Assembly: GCA_026394265.1 (NCBI GenBank)
Contig: JAPKYO010000024.1
Span: 16,971-80,970, forward strand
Source of the DNA: Candidatus Bathyarchaeota archaeon
GTDB lineage: Archaea; Thermoproteota; Bathyarchaeia; TCS64
Direction: 5' to 3'
DNA: 64,000 bases
The first letter of the stretch is position 1; each line of letters begins with the position of its first letter. The notes below the pieces were generated by a model. That model made no database searches. It had not been told where the DNA came from and worked only from the letters and a program-made list of their open reading frames with translations. Of this stretch, positions 32,684 through 41,083 are shown one piece after another. Made by a program: the position numbers and the translations under genes.

Positions 32684-32902
32684 ATGAGGTACTCGGTGGA
32701 GGTCGACAGGGAAGCGTGCATAGCCTGCGGTGTCTGCTACTCAACGGATCCGACCCATTTCGAGGGGGACGCAGCCGGTAAATCGCAGGTGCTGGGGGGT
32801 AAAACGAACGGAAGATCCACCGGACCACTGGACGACAATCTCAAGGAGGACGCCCAGCGAGCTGCCGATTCCTGCCCAGTTGCGGCGATAACCGTCGGCT
32901 AA
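32684..32902 (+). CDS. Single-cluster 4Fe-4S ferredoxin
   Basis: 72 residues. CIACGVC (Cys12, 15, 18) plus distal SCPVAAI (Cys near 65) form the ligand set of one [4Fe-4S] cluster, with an insertion between the motifs in place of a second cluster. Low-potential electron carrier in the cytoplasm. The ATG at 32684 fits the family; the longer frame from 32498 overlaps the membrane protein gene and is not needed. Confidence 0.9.
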   Translation: MRYSVEVDREACIACGVCYSTDPTHFEGDAAGKSQVLGGKTNGRSTGPLDDNLKEDAQRAADSCPVAAITVG

Positions 32903-33009
32903 ACCGAGAGACGAACCGGCCCCCCGCGCCCGATTTGATTCCCCCCGGGGGCCGTGCGGGGGTCCGCAACTATTAAAACGCTCGCAGACAAACTGAGACG
33001 CGATCAGCC

Positions 33010-33987
33010 GTGGAAGTACTCTGTGCCGGCAGCTTCATGGTCGATATCGTCGCCCCCCACCTACCTGCCATCACTCCCCCCGGTGGCCTCATCTACGCGC
33101 CGCAGGGCATCACGCTAAACGTCGGCGGTCACTCGGCGAACGTCTCCGTCGACCTCGCTCAACTCGGGCAAGCCTCAGTCACGGCGACCGGCTGCATAGG
33201 CGACGACATGCTCGGCAGGTACATACAGGAGACGCTGAGGAAGGCCGGCGTCGACCCCGCGCCGCAGGTCCTCGCCGACACGCCCACGGCGAAGAACATA
33301 GCTTTAACCGTCGAGGGTGAGGACAGACGCTTCATTGCCGAGCTCGCTGCGAACACGCTTCTCAGCCCCGACCACGTTATCGCCTTACTGCGTGGATTCC
33401 CTCGCACGCTTTTCCTCGGGACAATCGGTGGGCTGAAAAACATCGATGGCGACCTCACGCGCGTCCTCGTCGCCGCACACGCCGCCGGCACCACAACTAT
33501 CGTCGACGTGATACAGCCAACCGAGCCCGACTGGGGTCACCTGACACGCGCCCTCGGCCACATCGATGTCCTCCACCTAAACGCCACGGAGGCACGCCTC
33601 GCCACCGGCGCCGACGAACCCCTCGCAGCCGCCGAGGCACTCCGCCGCCTGGGCGCCGACACCGTCATCGTGACGAGTGCCGCCGAGGGACTTACGGCGC
33701 TGAGGGGGAAAACCCGGATAACGATGCCCGCCTTCGACGTCGAGGAGGTCGACCCCACGGGCGCAGGCGACGCACTCTGCGCAGGCCTCATACACAGCCT
33801 CCTCGCCCTCAAGAACCCCGCCGAGGCAACCACCGCCGAGTTCATGCACGCCCTCCTCGAGGGACAGGCGGCGGGCGCCACCTGCGTCACCTCCCCCGGG
33901 GCGACAACCGCTGTAACAGCGGCTCGGGTTCGAAAACTCATCGAGGCGCAGGGAGACTGGGTGCTCGCCTCCACCTCAAGCCTATAA
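33010..33987 (+). CDS. PfkB-family carbohydrate/nucleoside kinase
   Basis: 325 residues of the ribokinase fold. N-terminal signature LNVGGHSANVSVDLAQLG (near 37-54), mid DVIQPTEPD, and the C-terminal signature DPTGAGDALCAGLIHSL (near 249-265) with the catalytic Asp. Phosphorylates a sugar or nucleoside with ATP; substrate cannot be told from sequence. GTG start at 33010. It lies 24 bp upstream of radB. Confidence 0.88.
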   Translation: MEVLCAGSFMVDIVAPHLPAITPPGGLIYAPQGITLNVGGHSANVSVDLAQLGQASVTATGCIGDDMLGRYIQETLRKAGVDPAPQVLADTPTAKNIALTVEGEDRRFIAELAANTLLSPDHVIALLRGFPRTLFLGTIGGLKNIDGDLTRVLVAAHAAGTTTIVDVIQPTEPDWGHLTRALGHIDVLHLNATEARLATGADEPLAAAEALRRLGADTVIVTSAAEGLTALRGKTRITMPAFDVEEVDPTGAGDALCAGLIHSLLALKNPAEATTAEFMHALLEGQAAGATCVTSPGATTAVTAARVRKLIEAQGDWVLASTSSL

Positions 33988-34011
33988 ACGTGGGCGGGGG
34001 AGACTCACACC

Positions 34012-34692
34012 ATGGAGACGCGGCGCAGGATACCCACGGGCTCAAGCAGCCTAGACGCCCAGCTCTCCGGTGGCCTCGCCACGGGGGAACTTTCCCTCGT
34101 CTACGGGGAGCCCGCGGCGGGGAAGACTACACTCGCCCTCAGCGCTGCCGCCCAGCTTCTCCGCCGCGACCCCGCAGCCAAGACCATCTACATCGACTCC
34201 GACGCCAAGTTCACACCCACCCGCCTCACACAGATGACCGGATCGGAGGAACCCCTCAGACACCTCGTCTACACCCGCCCCACGAACTTCGAGGAGCAAG
34301 CGGAAGCCCTCGACCGCCTACCCGAACAACTCCAAACCGGCGACCTAGCCATCATCGACTCCGTCACGGGACTCTACCGAGTCGAGACCGGTGACACCCA
34401 GAAGACATTCATGGAGAACAAGGAGCTTAACAGGCAGCTCGGCCAACTAAAGGAGGTGGCCCTCGCCACGGAGGCCGCCATCATACTGACGGGGCAGGTC
34501 CGAAGCGTACTAGACTCCCCCACACCCGCCGTCGAACCCGTCGCCCAGCGCTTGCTCCGCTACTGGAGCGACAAGGTCATAAGGCTGGAAAACACAGCGA
34601 CCCAAGGAGCCAAACAGGCCACAGTGGAGAAGCCCCGGGGCATGCGCGGCGCCGCGAGGTTCAAGATAACGGAGAGAGGCGTAGAGGACTAG
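34012..34692 (+). CDS. radB: DNA repair and recombination protein RadB
   Basis: 226 residues, RecA-fold core without the N-terminal HhH domain of RadA. IPTGSSSLDAQLSGGLATGE opens the domain; Walker A GEPAAGKTT (near 31-39), Walker B LAIIDSVTG (near 109). The length and lack of other domains match archaeal RadB, an accessory paralogue of RadA recombinase. ATG start. CarS follows 12 bp downstream. Confidence 0.88.
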   Translation: METRRRIPTGSSSLDAQLSGGLATGELSLVYGEPAAGKTTLALSAAAQLLRRDPAAKTIYIDSDAKFTPTRLTQMTGSEEPLRHLVYTRPTNFEEQAEALDRLPEQLQTGDLAIIDSVTGLYRVETGDTQKTFMENKELNRQLGQLKEVALATEAAIILTGQVRSVLDSPTPAVEPVAQRLLRYWSDKVIRLENTATQGAKQATVEKPRGMRGAARFKITERGVED

Positions 34693-34704
34693 GAGGGATG
34701 CAGG

Positions 34705-35187
34705 GTGGAGGAGATCGACTGGTTCCTAGGGACGGTCTGGCTCTTCCTACCCGCATACTTCGCCAACGCCGCACCTGTCCTCCTCCATGGTGGGGGTCCA
34801 CTCGACGGCGGCAGGAACTGGGGCGACGGCAAGAGGATACTCGGCGACCACAAGACCGTCTACGGCACCCTCAGGGGGATAGCTGTGGGCAGCATCTTCG
34901 GCTTAATTCAGGGCAACCCCGCACAGGGGCTTCTCTTCTCATTCGGCGCCATCCTCGGCGACCTCCTGTTCGCCTTCATAAAGCGGCGCCTCGGCATACA
35001 ACCCGGGAAGCCGCTCCCCCTCTGGGATCAGGTCGGCTTCATAATGCTTGCCATCCTGTTCGGCAGCCTTGTCGAGCCCCGCCCCACTTGGCAGCAGGAC
35101 GTCGCCATGATCATCACAACCATCCCCGTCCACTATGTCTCCAACCTCTTCGCCTGGGGGCTCAGCTGGAAGAAGGAACCATGGTAG
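34705..35187 (+). CDS. carS: CDP-archaeol synthase CarS
   Basis: 160 residues, four or five membrane helices. Typical DUF46 features: PAYFANAAPVLLHGG, DGKRILGDHKTVYGTLRG and a cytoplasmic loop KRRLGIQPGKPLPLWDQ. It transfers CMP from CTP to digeranylgeranylglyceryl phosphate, a committed step in archaeal ether-lipid synthesis, and so anchors the host as archaeal. GTG start at 34705. Confidence 0.93.
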   Translation: MEEIDWFLGTVWLFLPAYFANAAPVLLHGGGPLDGGRNWGDGKRILGDHKTVYGTLRGIAVGSIFGLIQGNPAQGLLFSFGAILGDLLFAFIKRRLGIQPGKPLPLWDQVGFIMLAILFGSLVEPRPTWQQDVAMIITTIPVHYVSNLFAWGLSWKKEPW

Positions 35188-35636
35188 ACATGACCGCGAA
35201 TGTTCTGGCGGGTAGAACGGGCGTTCTAAACCCTGCATTTAATAGACCATAGTCTCCCGTCTCTTGATCCTATAGAAAACCCGGAGAGGATTTTAACGTG
35301 TGGTTTGTGGGTCGAGTTGGAAATTGTGGACGGGAGAGACAAAGTATGTCGAAGTGGACGAAGCCAACTTTAGGGCGTCAGTCTAGCCTGTTTATCGACG
35401 CCGCGCACGAAGCTCTACAGGGTAGAGGGTTTGCGCCATTTATGGCCTCGGTGCCCCTTCAAGCTCGATGCGAGTCTCCACTGTGGGACAGAGTGACTGT
35501 TCTAATCTATGGATTTAATACTGGATCGGCCGCGTCTTACCTTACTTGGGTCTCGGGAACTATTGATTGGGGGTAACTGGAAAGGTTATTATCGCCACGG
35601 GGAGTATGATAAATCAATTTGAAAGAAGGAAAATCG
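35188..35636. other. Spacer with inverted repeats and a doubtful 77-codon frame
   Basis: Within 35200-35235 alternating half-sites GTTCT...AGAAC...GTTCT form two overlapping inverted repeats (for example AGAAC-GGGC-GTTCT), perhaps a terminator or operator. A frame from ATG 35346 to 35576 has no recognisable features and is not called. A GATAAAT box near 35608 lies about 27 bp before the ATG at 35637. Confidence 0.4.
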
Positions 35637-36188
35637 ATGCAGAGGAAGCTCCTCGCCGCGCGGCTCGACCTCGCCGAGAAGATATCCGAGATCGCCGCTA
35701 GGAAGGGGACTCTGTACGATTATGTGAACGACGTCCTGGAGCAGGTGATCAGGATCGAGTCTATGGGGCTGAGCCTGAGGGAGATGTACGACGAGGTGAG
35801 GGTGTTCAAGTCTGCGAAGGACGTTGGGTTCATTCTGCTGCCCGAGGCTCTGGTCTTGGGCTTGGCTGAGAAGGCGTATAAAGCTGATCACGGGTCTCTT
35901 GAGGCACTGTTCTTTGAGAATGGTCAGTGGTATGGTAAGTATTACGGTGACGTTGAGCGCTTCGAGGAGGTTCTGAGGACGTATCTCTGGTCCACGAGCG
36001 AGTTCGAGATAAAGAAGAGCGGGAAGGGGCGCGTCTTGACCTGTCTGGGCTCGTCCTTCTCCGTCGGGTACCTTAAGCTTCTCGGGTTCTTTTTCGAGGG
36101 GGCGATGGATACTCTTGGGTTCAAGACCGCCTCGAAGGACGTGGCCAAGGGGATAATTCGGATATCGTTCCAACCGAAGGTAGGGTAA
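35637..36188 (+). CDS. RHH-type protein with conserved C-terminal domain (copy 1)
   Basis: 183 residues from ATG 35637, chosen because a TATA-like box lies about 27 bp upstream. The N-terminal segment LLAARLDLAEKISEIAARKG, TLYDYVNDVLEQVIR is a ribbon-helix-helix-like domain. The C-terminal 110 residues form an alpha/beta domain with GQWYGKYYG, LRTYLW and FFEGAMDTLGF, seemingly homologous to the next gene (AGRMYGLLL, IRLVRESLW, FIEGALASLGY). This resembles a small ligand-binding or V4R/heme-NO-type sensor, but the family is not certain. Likely a transcription regulator. Directly adjoins copy 2. Confidence 0.6.
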   Translation: MQRKLLAARLDLAEKISEIAARKGTLYDYVNDVLEQVIRIESMGLSLREMYDEVRVFKSAKDVGFILLPEALVLGLAEKAYKADHGSLEALFFENGQWYGKYYGDVERFEEVLRTYLWSTSEFEIKKSGKGRVLTCLGSSFSVGYLKLLGFFFEGAMDTLGFKTASKDVAKGIIRISFQPKVG

Positions 36189-36782
36189 ATGGGTCGAGCG
36201 CAGGAGGACAAGCCGAGGGAGAAGAAGCTCATCCGGGCGCCAGAGGACTTAGTGGATGAGTTGAATGAGGCCGCGGCCCTGCAGGGGAAGACCTTCTACA
36301 GGTATGTGACCGAGATCTTCGAGCAGGCTCTGGAGGCTAATAAGATGAAGAGGACCCTGGGCTCGATAATTGATAGCTATAAGCTCTCGGAGATCAGTCG
36401 TAAGACGGGGATGGTTGCCGTCCCGGGTGAATTTCTGGAGCAGGGGTTGGCCAGCGCCTACCCCGAGGGTGGGATGGATTTCCTCCAGATTTGGTACCAG
36501 GCGGGTAGGATGTACGGTCTCCTCCTGAAGGGTAAGTTTAATGACGAGTTGGATGCCTTCATTCGGTTGGTCAGGGAGAGTCTCTGGTTGGTGAACGAGG
36601 TGGAGGTAAAGAGTGGTGAGGACTCCGTGTCGTTGAGGTTTGTTGCGCCGTCGATCTCTAAGGAGCGGAGTAGTCTGTTGTTAGGGTTTATTGAGGGTGC
36701 TTTGGCTTCCCTTGGGTATGAGGTCGTGGAGAAGAGGGAGTATAAGGGGATAATCGATATCAAGATTACCCCTATTAGTTAA
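36189..36782 (+). CDS. RHH-type protein with conserved C-terminal domain (copy 2)
   Basis: 197 residues, ATG immediately after the stop of copy 1. Same architecture: KKLIRAPEDLVDELNEAA, FYRYVTEIFEQALEANK (RHH-like), then a domain with MDFLQIWYQAGRMYGLLLKG, FIRLVRESLWLVNE and LLGFIEGALASLGYEV. The pair probably arose by tandem duplication and may work as a heteromer. It precedes the S-layer gene by 247 bp in the same direction, so control of surface-protein expression is a possibility, not a demonstrated role. Confidence 0.6.
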   Translation: MGRAQEDKPREKKLIRAPEDLVDELNEAAALQGKTFYRYVTEIFEQALEANKMKRTLGSIIDSYKLSEISRKTGMVAVPGEFLEQGLASAYPEGGMDFLQIWYQAGRMYGLLLKGKFNDELDAFIRLVRESLWLVNEVEVKSGEDSVSLRFVAPSISKERSSLLLGFIEGALASLGYEVVEKREYKGIIDIKITPIS

Positions 36783-37029
36783 ATACACGCCTTTTATAGC
36801 TGCGTTTTTGCATGTTTTCTCTTGGGGCTCGGGTCTATTTTTGGGTATTATTTTTTAGATTGTTTAATAAAGGTTGATTTTGTCTCATAAATTCTCGTTA
36901 ATGCGAGATTATGTGTTTTCATGGCTATTGATGTGGGAGAAAACGATCAACATGTAAACAAAGGGTGATAGGTTGTTGACATAACCTATTTATGGAAAAC
37001 GGCGTAGTTTTAAACGCCTCAAAACGAGG
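36783..37029. promoter_or_regulatory. Upstream region of the S-layer-like gene
   Basis: 247 bp, AT-rich, no gene. It contains a small hairpin TCTCG-TTAATG-CGAGA near 36894 and TATA-like runs near 36984 and 37008 upstream of the ATG at 37030. Likely promoter region for the large secreted protein. Confidence 0.4.
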
Positions 37030-39987
37030 ATGAATGAAATGAGTAGAAACTCTCGTTTAATAACAACAACGATACTAGTCGCTCTCTTTCTCGGGAGTAC
37101 ACTAAGTGTGCTCCCGATAGGGCACGCGGCTACTTCTGGCACTCTAGCATGGGTGAAACCAGATTTAGTCGCGCCTGGAGGGCCTATTGAACTAGATGCC
37201 TCCGGCCTCTCGGCCGGAGGCGCGTCCGTATACTTCTACCTAAGTGATAACGGCGATTCTGAGACTACCACTGGCGATATCTACGCTGGTAAGGTAGCTA
37301 CCGCCGATCTAGACGTCAGTATCACTATATGGGTTCCCTCAGCGACCCCTGCAGGAGACTATTATATTAAAGCTACAGACATTCAGGGGACTGGTAAATC
37401 CGCAGTAGTTACTGGCGACACGGTCGAGGTAGTTACTGAGTACCCTTCCGTTACCATCAATGCTGATGACACTCCCGGCAATTTCGGGGATTATCCTGAA
37501 ATTGCCATAAAGTCCGCGGGAGACTATGACGCAGCTACAATTTACTGGGACGCGTTCAGTGACGATGGTTTTGTTGCCCTTGGTGACGTAATTGCCTCGG
37601 GCAAGTATACCATAAACGCAGATACTGATGATTGGGCTGTCCCTGATGGGTATAAGGGTGATCACAAGGTGATCATCTACTTGGAGGGTGCTGACAGTTT
37701 CGCAACTTATGTAACCTTCACGATGGAGCCTTCGGCCGACTTCGTGTCCATAGCCGCTTATAGCATTGCTGCTGATGCTGCAAACCAAGTAATAACCATC
37801 ACTGGTCACGGCTTCCCGAAAGGTACTATCGACAAAGATACTGGAGTAGTCGTTACTTCAAAGTCCTTCGCTGGGAGTAATCTCTGGGAGGATACAGCTA
37901 TTGTCGCCGCTGATGTAGATGTCGGAGACGGTGATCCTGATGCAAAGGGTTATTTCACACTCGATGCACGCGTTGACGGTGTCGATGCTGGAACACTATC
38001 AGTAGAAATCAAGGTTGACAGTACCTCAAACGCCTTCGATGATGTTCTCCTAAGTTCTAAAGCTTCCACCGACTTCACTCAAATTAAGGATGCAAAGCTG
38101 ACAAAAACTGAAGCAATAAACGGCAAAACCCTAGGCATCTGGATGATTAACCTGCCAGCTTCTGAGAATGTACTTGTCGAGATGATAGGTACTGATACTA
38201 CTGCAGATTTGACCGTTGGGACTTCTGATGAAAATGGTGCCTTCAAGGAGGCTCCAGAACTTGATGGCTGGCCCGGTGATACCTATCAGGTAAGAGCCAC
38301 AGTTGGCGCCAGAACAAAGATCATAGGAACCTTCAAGATACTACCCGACTTTGAAGTACAAGATGAATTCGGAGATGCACTTGATGCTACAACTGTCGAG
38401 ACACTTTATCAGTTGAGTGGAACCGGTTTCCCAGTCAACGCTGAACTTGACTATGTATACTGGGGTACAAAGAAAATCGCAATCAACTTCGTTGTTGATG
38501 TAGATGGCCTAGTTATGGTCATAGAGAATGCTGATGGAGATCCACTGGCAGTTCCTCATGTTAGTGGCGGTGGTAAAGCCGTTGCGGTCAAGATGACCGG
38601 CACTGACGTCAACCTCGACAAGGCTATCGAAGCAACGAGTTCAGTCGTGATCGACCCCTTCCTTCTAGCAGCGGACGATGCCGACAACGATGTCGGTTTC
38701 CTAGATACAACTGCGGATCCAGTATGGACTGACTTTGATGCCGCTCCATTGGTCTTCCCTGGTCACCCGGTGAAGATCGTTGGATTCGGTTATCTCGCCG
38801 ATGAAACGGTTACAGTCAAACTATATGATGGAAACGACAAGCTACTAGGAACTGCTACAATAACGAGCGGAGGAAAGACCGGTTCAGACGGTGACTTAAC
38901 ACTAGTGTGCTGGTTACCTGCTGTAAAGGCGATGAAGTTAAGTGTCGAGGATGCTTACCTAACCGTAGCTGGCTCAGGAGATAATACGGCTGATAGTGAG
39001 ACATTCACCACAACGGCTATTGCTGATGATGACTCGACTGGAATGCTGATCTTCGGCATCGAGGACGACGGCGATATTGACACAAGCGTCAAGGTCGATG
39101 ACGTTCAAAATGTTGCAGGTGTTGGCTTCTGGTCCACTAGCGTTGACCTAAGAATTGGTGAAGATAAGCAAAAGTCTGTCTCTGTTACTTATGGTTACTT
39201 TAAAACTACAATGACTATCCCAGAGTTGGAAGGAAGTTTGGTTGGTACCGAATACACTTTCGACTCTAACAAAGCTGCTGCTTCCGAAATGACCTTTATA
39301 GTCAAGCCTAAGATCGTTGCCAGTCCTGTCAAGGGATATGCAGACTCTAACTTCGTCATCACTGGTAAAGGATTCACAGATGGCGAAGATGTCTCCCTTG
39401 TATGGAGTGGAACCGATGAAGAGCTTGACGCAGTTGACGGTGCCGACATAGACACAGGTACCTTCACGATGACTCTCACGGTACCCGCTGCCGTTGCACA
39501 AGCCTACAAGATATCGGCAATAGTTACTGACGAGACATGGGCTTCAACAACCTACACGGTACTGGACGAGAATGCTGCGAACACAACTAAGACACTTGAC
39601 GAGATCATCGCAATGCTCGGTGCTCTAAACATTCCACAACTCAATACCAACATCCAAGCTACTCAGACTGCTGCGACCGCCGCTGGTACTAAGGCTGACG
39701 CCGCAGCCACTGCTGCGACCGCCGCTGGTACTAAGGCTGACGCCGCTACCGCCGCCGCAACCGCCGCTGGCTCCAAGGCAGACGCTGCAACAGCTGCAGC
39801 GATCGCCGCTGGCACCAAGGCAGACGCCGCGACAGCAGCAGCAACCTCCGCCGCGACATCCGCGAAGAGCGCAGCCGACGCCGCATCTGGCCTGACGACG
39901 CTGGTCTACGCCGCAATCGGCGCTAGCCTCGTTGCCGCACTAGCTGCAATCGTCGCGCTGATGCAGATCAGTCGCAAGATCGCATAA
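37030..39987 (+). CDS. S-layer-like secreted protein with alanine-rich repeat tail
   Basis: 985 residues. Signal peptide (LITTTILVALFLGSTL, cleavage likely after GHA near residue 35), then about 840 residues of Asp/Thr/Gly-rich beta domains with recurring Ig-like patterns (GTGFPVNAELDYVYW, VGFGYLADETVTVKLYDG, GKGFTDGEDVSLVWSG). Near the end four copies of about 14 residues, TAAGTKADAATAAA, form an alanine-rich coiled coil, followed by one membrane helix (LVYAAIGASLVAALAAIVALM) and a short basic tail. This is the architecture of a stalk-anchored archaeal S-layer protein. Acidic composition fits a surface protein. Start at 37030 or Met4. Confidence 0.82.
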   Translation: MNEMSRNSRLITTTILVALFLGSTLSVLPIGHAATSGTLAWVKPDLVAPGGPIELDASGLSAGGASVYFYLSDNGDSETTTGDIYAGKVATADLDVSITIWVPSATPAGDYYIKATDIQGTGKSAVVTGDTVEVVTEYPSVTINADDTPGNFGDYPEIAIKSAGDYDAATIYWDAFSDDGFVALGDVIASGKYTINADTDDWAVPDGYKGDHKVIIYLEGADSFATYVTFTMEPSADFVSIAAYSIAADAANQVITITGHGFPKGTIDKDTGVVVTSKSFAGSNLWEDTAIVAADVDVGDGDPDAKGYFTLDARVDGVDAGTLSVEIKVDSTSNAFDDVLLSSKASTDFTQIKDAKLTKTEAINGKTLGIWMINLPASENVLVEMIGTDTTADLTVGTSDENGAFKEAPELDGWPGDTYQVRATVGARTKIIGTFKILPDFEVQDEFGDALDATTVETLYQLSGTGFPVNAELDYVYWGTKKIAINFVVDVDGLVMVIENADGDPLAVPHVSGGGKAVAVKMTGTDVNLDKAIEATSSVVIDPFLLAADDADNDVGFLDTTADPVWTDFDAAPLVFPGHPVKIVGFGYLADETVTVKLYDGNDKLLGTATITSGGKTGSDGDLTLVCWLPAVKAMKLSVEDAYLTVAGSGDNTADSETFTTTAIADDDSTGMLIFGIEDDGDIDTSVKVDDVQNVAGVGFWSTSVDLRIGEDKQKSVSVTYGYFKTTMTIPELEGSLVGTEYTFDSNKAAASEMTFIVKPKIVASPVKGYADSNFVITGKGFTDGEDVSLVWSGTDEELDAVDGADIDTGTFTMTLTVPAAVAQAYKISAIVTDETWASTTYTVLDENAANTTKTLDEIIAMLGALNIPQLNTNIQATQTAATAAGTKADAAATAATAAGTKADAATAAATAAGSKADAATAAAIAAGTKADAATAAATSAATSAKSAADAASGLTTLVYAAIGASLVAALAAIVALMQISRKIA
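39652..39870 (+). repeat. Tandem alanine-rich repeat in the S-layer-like gene
   Basis: Degenerate 39-42-bp units encode TAAGTKADAATAA-type peptide repeats (four units, at about residues 880-935). They form the stalk between ectodomain and membrane helix. Such repeats can change copy number by slippage. Confidence 0.7.
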
Positions 39988-40076
39988 CACAAATCCCCAT
40001 CTTTCTATTTTTTTCACTTCAAGCACCCCAGCGCTAGCTGGGCTTCTTGTTGCCACATTTTTTAAGTACCCGAACC

Positions 40077-41063
40077 ATGGTGCGTAGGATGCTCTCCCCC
40101 GTCGTCATCAGTGCGCTCATCCAGACGGGGGTCATCGTGATACTATGTGTCGGCTTCACATTCACCTACATGGTGGAGAAGTTCCCAAACTTCGCACACA
40201 CCGCCCTCGCCACATTCGGCACCGTCCTCAGCTACTCACTCGTCAGAATCTACGGATTCAACCCCTACTCCACCATCCCCCTCTCGATGCTCTTCTGCGG
40301 ACTGATCAACATCGGCATCTACGTCGCCATCGTCCGCCCAATCAAGGCCACGGGGGCCCGCGAGATCACAATCACTTTCGCCTTCTTCGCGCTAGCTCAG
40401 GTGATGGCCTCCATAGTCAACGTCTACAGCTACTGGTACATGCTCACCCAGGGCGGCCCGACGTCGGGGTTCAGCCTAGTCTCATGGGACTTCAAATGGG
40501 AAGGCTACCCCGGTATCCTACTCGTCATCCTCCCCGTATGCGCCATCCTAGTCGCCGCCCTCTGGCTCTTCCTAACCCGGGTGAAGCAGGGAATCGCGTT
40601 CAGGGCCGTCGCCGAGGACGAGGCACTCGCCTCAAGCCTCGGCGTCAACGTAAACATCGTCCACACCCTCACATGGCTCCTAACGGGCGCCCTCGCCGGC
40701 CTCGCGGGCGCCATGATACCCCTCTGGAGATACACGGGCCTCGGATACAACGACGAGTTCCTCATGCTCGTCATGGCGGGCAGCGTCATGGGCGGCATAA
40801 ACAGCGTCGCCGGCGCCCTCATCGGTGGCTTCCTCGCAGCCACCTCCCAGAAGCTCCTCGGCGCCCTCGCCATAGCCATCTACGGCGTAGAAGCCGCCGC
40901 GTACGAGGCACTCTACCCCTCCATACTCATCGCCGCCATACTCATGCTCGAACCCGAGGGCATAATGGGCTTCTTCGACCACCCACACAACCCCCTCAGG
41001 GGACTCAAGATGAACGTAAACCGTCTCCGCGACTACCTCGCCAAGGTTATCCACGCCACTTAA
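40077..41063 (+). CDS. livH: Branched-chain amino acid-type ABC permease (LivH)
   Basis: 328 residues from ATG 40077 (40089 also possible; a TTG at 40047 is less likely). About eight membrane helices, with NFAHTALATFGTVLSY and the LivH/LivM conserved EAA-like loop AVAEDEALASSLGVNV and VMGGINSVAGALIGGF. Forms the membrane channel of a LIV-type importer. No binding protein, second permease or ATPase gene is next to it in the window, so it is either split from its partners or an orphan. Confidence 0.85.
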   Translation: MVRRMLSPVVISALIQTGVIVILCVGFTFTYMVEKFPNFAHTALATFGTVLSYSLVRIYGFNPYSTIPLSMLFCGLINIGIYVAIVRPIKATGAREITITFAFFALAQVMASIVNVYSYWYMLTQGGPTSGFSLVSWDFKWEGYPGILLVILPVCAILVAALWLFLTRVKQGIAFRAVAEDEALASSLGVNVNIVHTLTWLLTGALAGLAGAMIPLWRYTGLGYNDEFLMLVMAGSVMGGINSVAGALIGGFLAATSQKLLGALAIAIYGVEAAAYEALYPSILIAAILMLEPEGIMGFFDHPHNPLRGLKMNVNRLRDYLAKVIHAT

Positions 41064-41083
41064 ATCGGGAGCCGAATCCCTAC

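Noticed and set aside
35298..35576. 92-codon frame between carS and the RHH genes
   Set aside because: No family or compositional support; lies in a spacer with inverted repeats and TATA-like sequence.
40145..41083. Long plus-strand frame joined to the helicase, giving a 926-residue protein
   Set aside because: The first 313 codons are Arg/Pro/His-rich shadow sequence of livH in another frame; the helicase starts at ATG 41084.
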